DNA of 6,366 nucleotides, from assembly GCA_009783115.1 (NCBI GenBank), contig WRHT01000089.1, positions 1 to 6,366 on the forward strand. The letters are read 5' to 3'. A program made the position numbers and the translations under genes. Shown piece after piece: positions 6,082 through 6,366 of the stretch (its first letter is position 1; each line of letters opens with the position of its first letter). The DNA is from Desulfovibrionaceae bacterium. GTDB lineage: Bacteria > Desulfobacterota > Desulfovibrionia > Desulfovibrionales > Desulfovibrionaceae. The notes under the pieces were generated by a model that searched no databases, was not told the origin of the DNA, and saw nothing but the letters and a program-made list of their open reading frames with translations.

Positions 6082-6366
6082 TCAGCGCGCCGGGTAGCGG
6101 CCGCAGGAGAATTTTGCCCCTTCCGGGCAGTAGCCCAGCCTATGGCAACGGGCTCCAGCCTGGCGGAAAATGACCGGCAGGGCCTCACGGCATAGGGATA
6201 AGCAGGCTTCTGCCAGGCGGCGGATCTCCCATTGCGCCCGATGGCAGCAGCGCTGTTCAAAGAAATTCAGCAGGGCCCGGCAGTTCATGCTGAAGACAAT
6301 GCGGGTTTCCGCGGCCTGGGGCAGGACGAAGCGGGCGTCCTCCGCGGCCTTGTCCTTGCGCCCGGC
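6082..6366 (-). CDS. thyX: FAD-dependent thymidylate synthase ThyX, C-terminal part
   Basis: ThyX methylates dUMP to dTMP using methylene-tetrahydrofolate and reduced FAD, and supplies thymidylate in cells that often lack ThyA. The visible 94 residues run in from the window edge at 6366; the N-terminal half, with the RHR signature, is outside. The segment EDARFVLP (visible residues 9-16) followed by ETRIVFSMNCRALLNFFEQR and AQWEIR matches the conserved C-terminal half of the family. The tail, GARC-(5)-C-PEG-(4)-C-G, has cysteines at visible residues 74, 80 and 88. It resembles the GYCPEG-SCG tail seen in a subset of anaerobe ThyX proteins and could bind a metal or form disulfides; this is not established. 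The internal ATG at 6288 is not the start, because the family similarity continues upstream of it without a break. Confidence 0.93.
   Translation of the reverse strand, partial: AGRKDKAAEDARFVLPQAAETRIVFSMNCRALLNFFEQRCCHRAQWEIRRLAEACLSLCREALPVIFRQAGARCHRLGYCPEGAKFSCGRYPAR

Noticed and set aside
6009..6260. 83-codon minus-strand frame overlapping the YbjN-like and thyX 3' ends
   Set aside because: It is out of frame with thyX, whose family similarity is clear, and its product spans two unrelated genes antisense or out of frame.
1..6366. CRISPR array, insertion sequence or prophage genes
   Set aside because: No spaced repeats, terminal inverted repeats, transposase, integrase or phage proteins were seen in the window.

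Overview
The window looks like chromosomal DNA from a fairly GC-rich Gram-negative bacterium. My best guess is a Desulfovibrio-like member of the Desulfovibrionaceae. That guess rests on the AlaC-type aminotransferase directly followed by homoserine dehydrogenase, a ThyX with a Cys-rich tail, and a large dCACHE hybrid kinase. It is an inference, because no rRNA or other decisive marker is present.

Layout. (1) 2-1787, + strand: the C-terminal part of an AlaC-family aminotransferase, overlapped by 11 bases by a complete homoserine dehydrogenase (hom). This is an amino-acid biosynthesis operon, with Ala/Glu/pyruvate transamination beside the aspartate-to-threonine/methionine branch. (2) 1799-2332: a small accessory interval. 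It holds a minus-strand ribbon-helix-helix antitoxin-like gene that converges on hom with no visible toxin. It also has a short + strand fragment resembling the start of a DUF2249 protein and a 13-base-period tandem repeat. (3) 2333-2408: tRNA-Ala(CGC) with encoded CCA, followed by an intrinsic terminator-like structure. (4) 2580-5357, + strand: a 925-residue membrane hybrid histidine kinase (periplasmic dCACHE sensor, HisKA, HATPase, two receiver domains). (5) 5358-5596: a non-coding or uncertain interval with one perfect hairpin, a 42-codon open frame and a putative promoter. (6) 5597-6061, + strand: a markedly AT-rich gene for a small YbjN-like protein, probably acquired or unusually evolving. 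(7) 6082-6366, - strand: the C-terminal part of thyX, running out of the window.

How the genes relate. Only alaC-hom form an evident operon. The tRNA and the kinase lie on the same strand but are separated by a terminator-like structure and about 170 bases. The kinase has no HPt domain and no adjacent response regulator, so its phosphorelay partner must be elsewhere. The stretch from 1799 to 6061 looks like a patchwork of accessory genes around a tRNA, bounded by the core genes hom and thyX. No complete new multi-gene system is evident. The points most worth checking are the orphan antitoxin, the ligand of the dCACHE kinase and the AT-rich YbjN-like gene.
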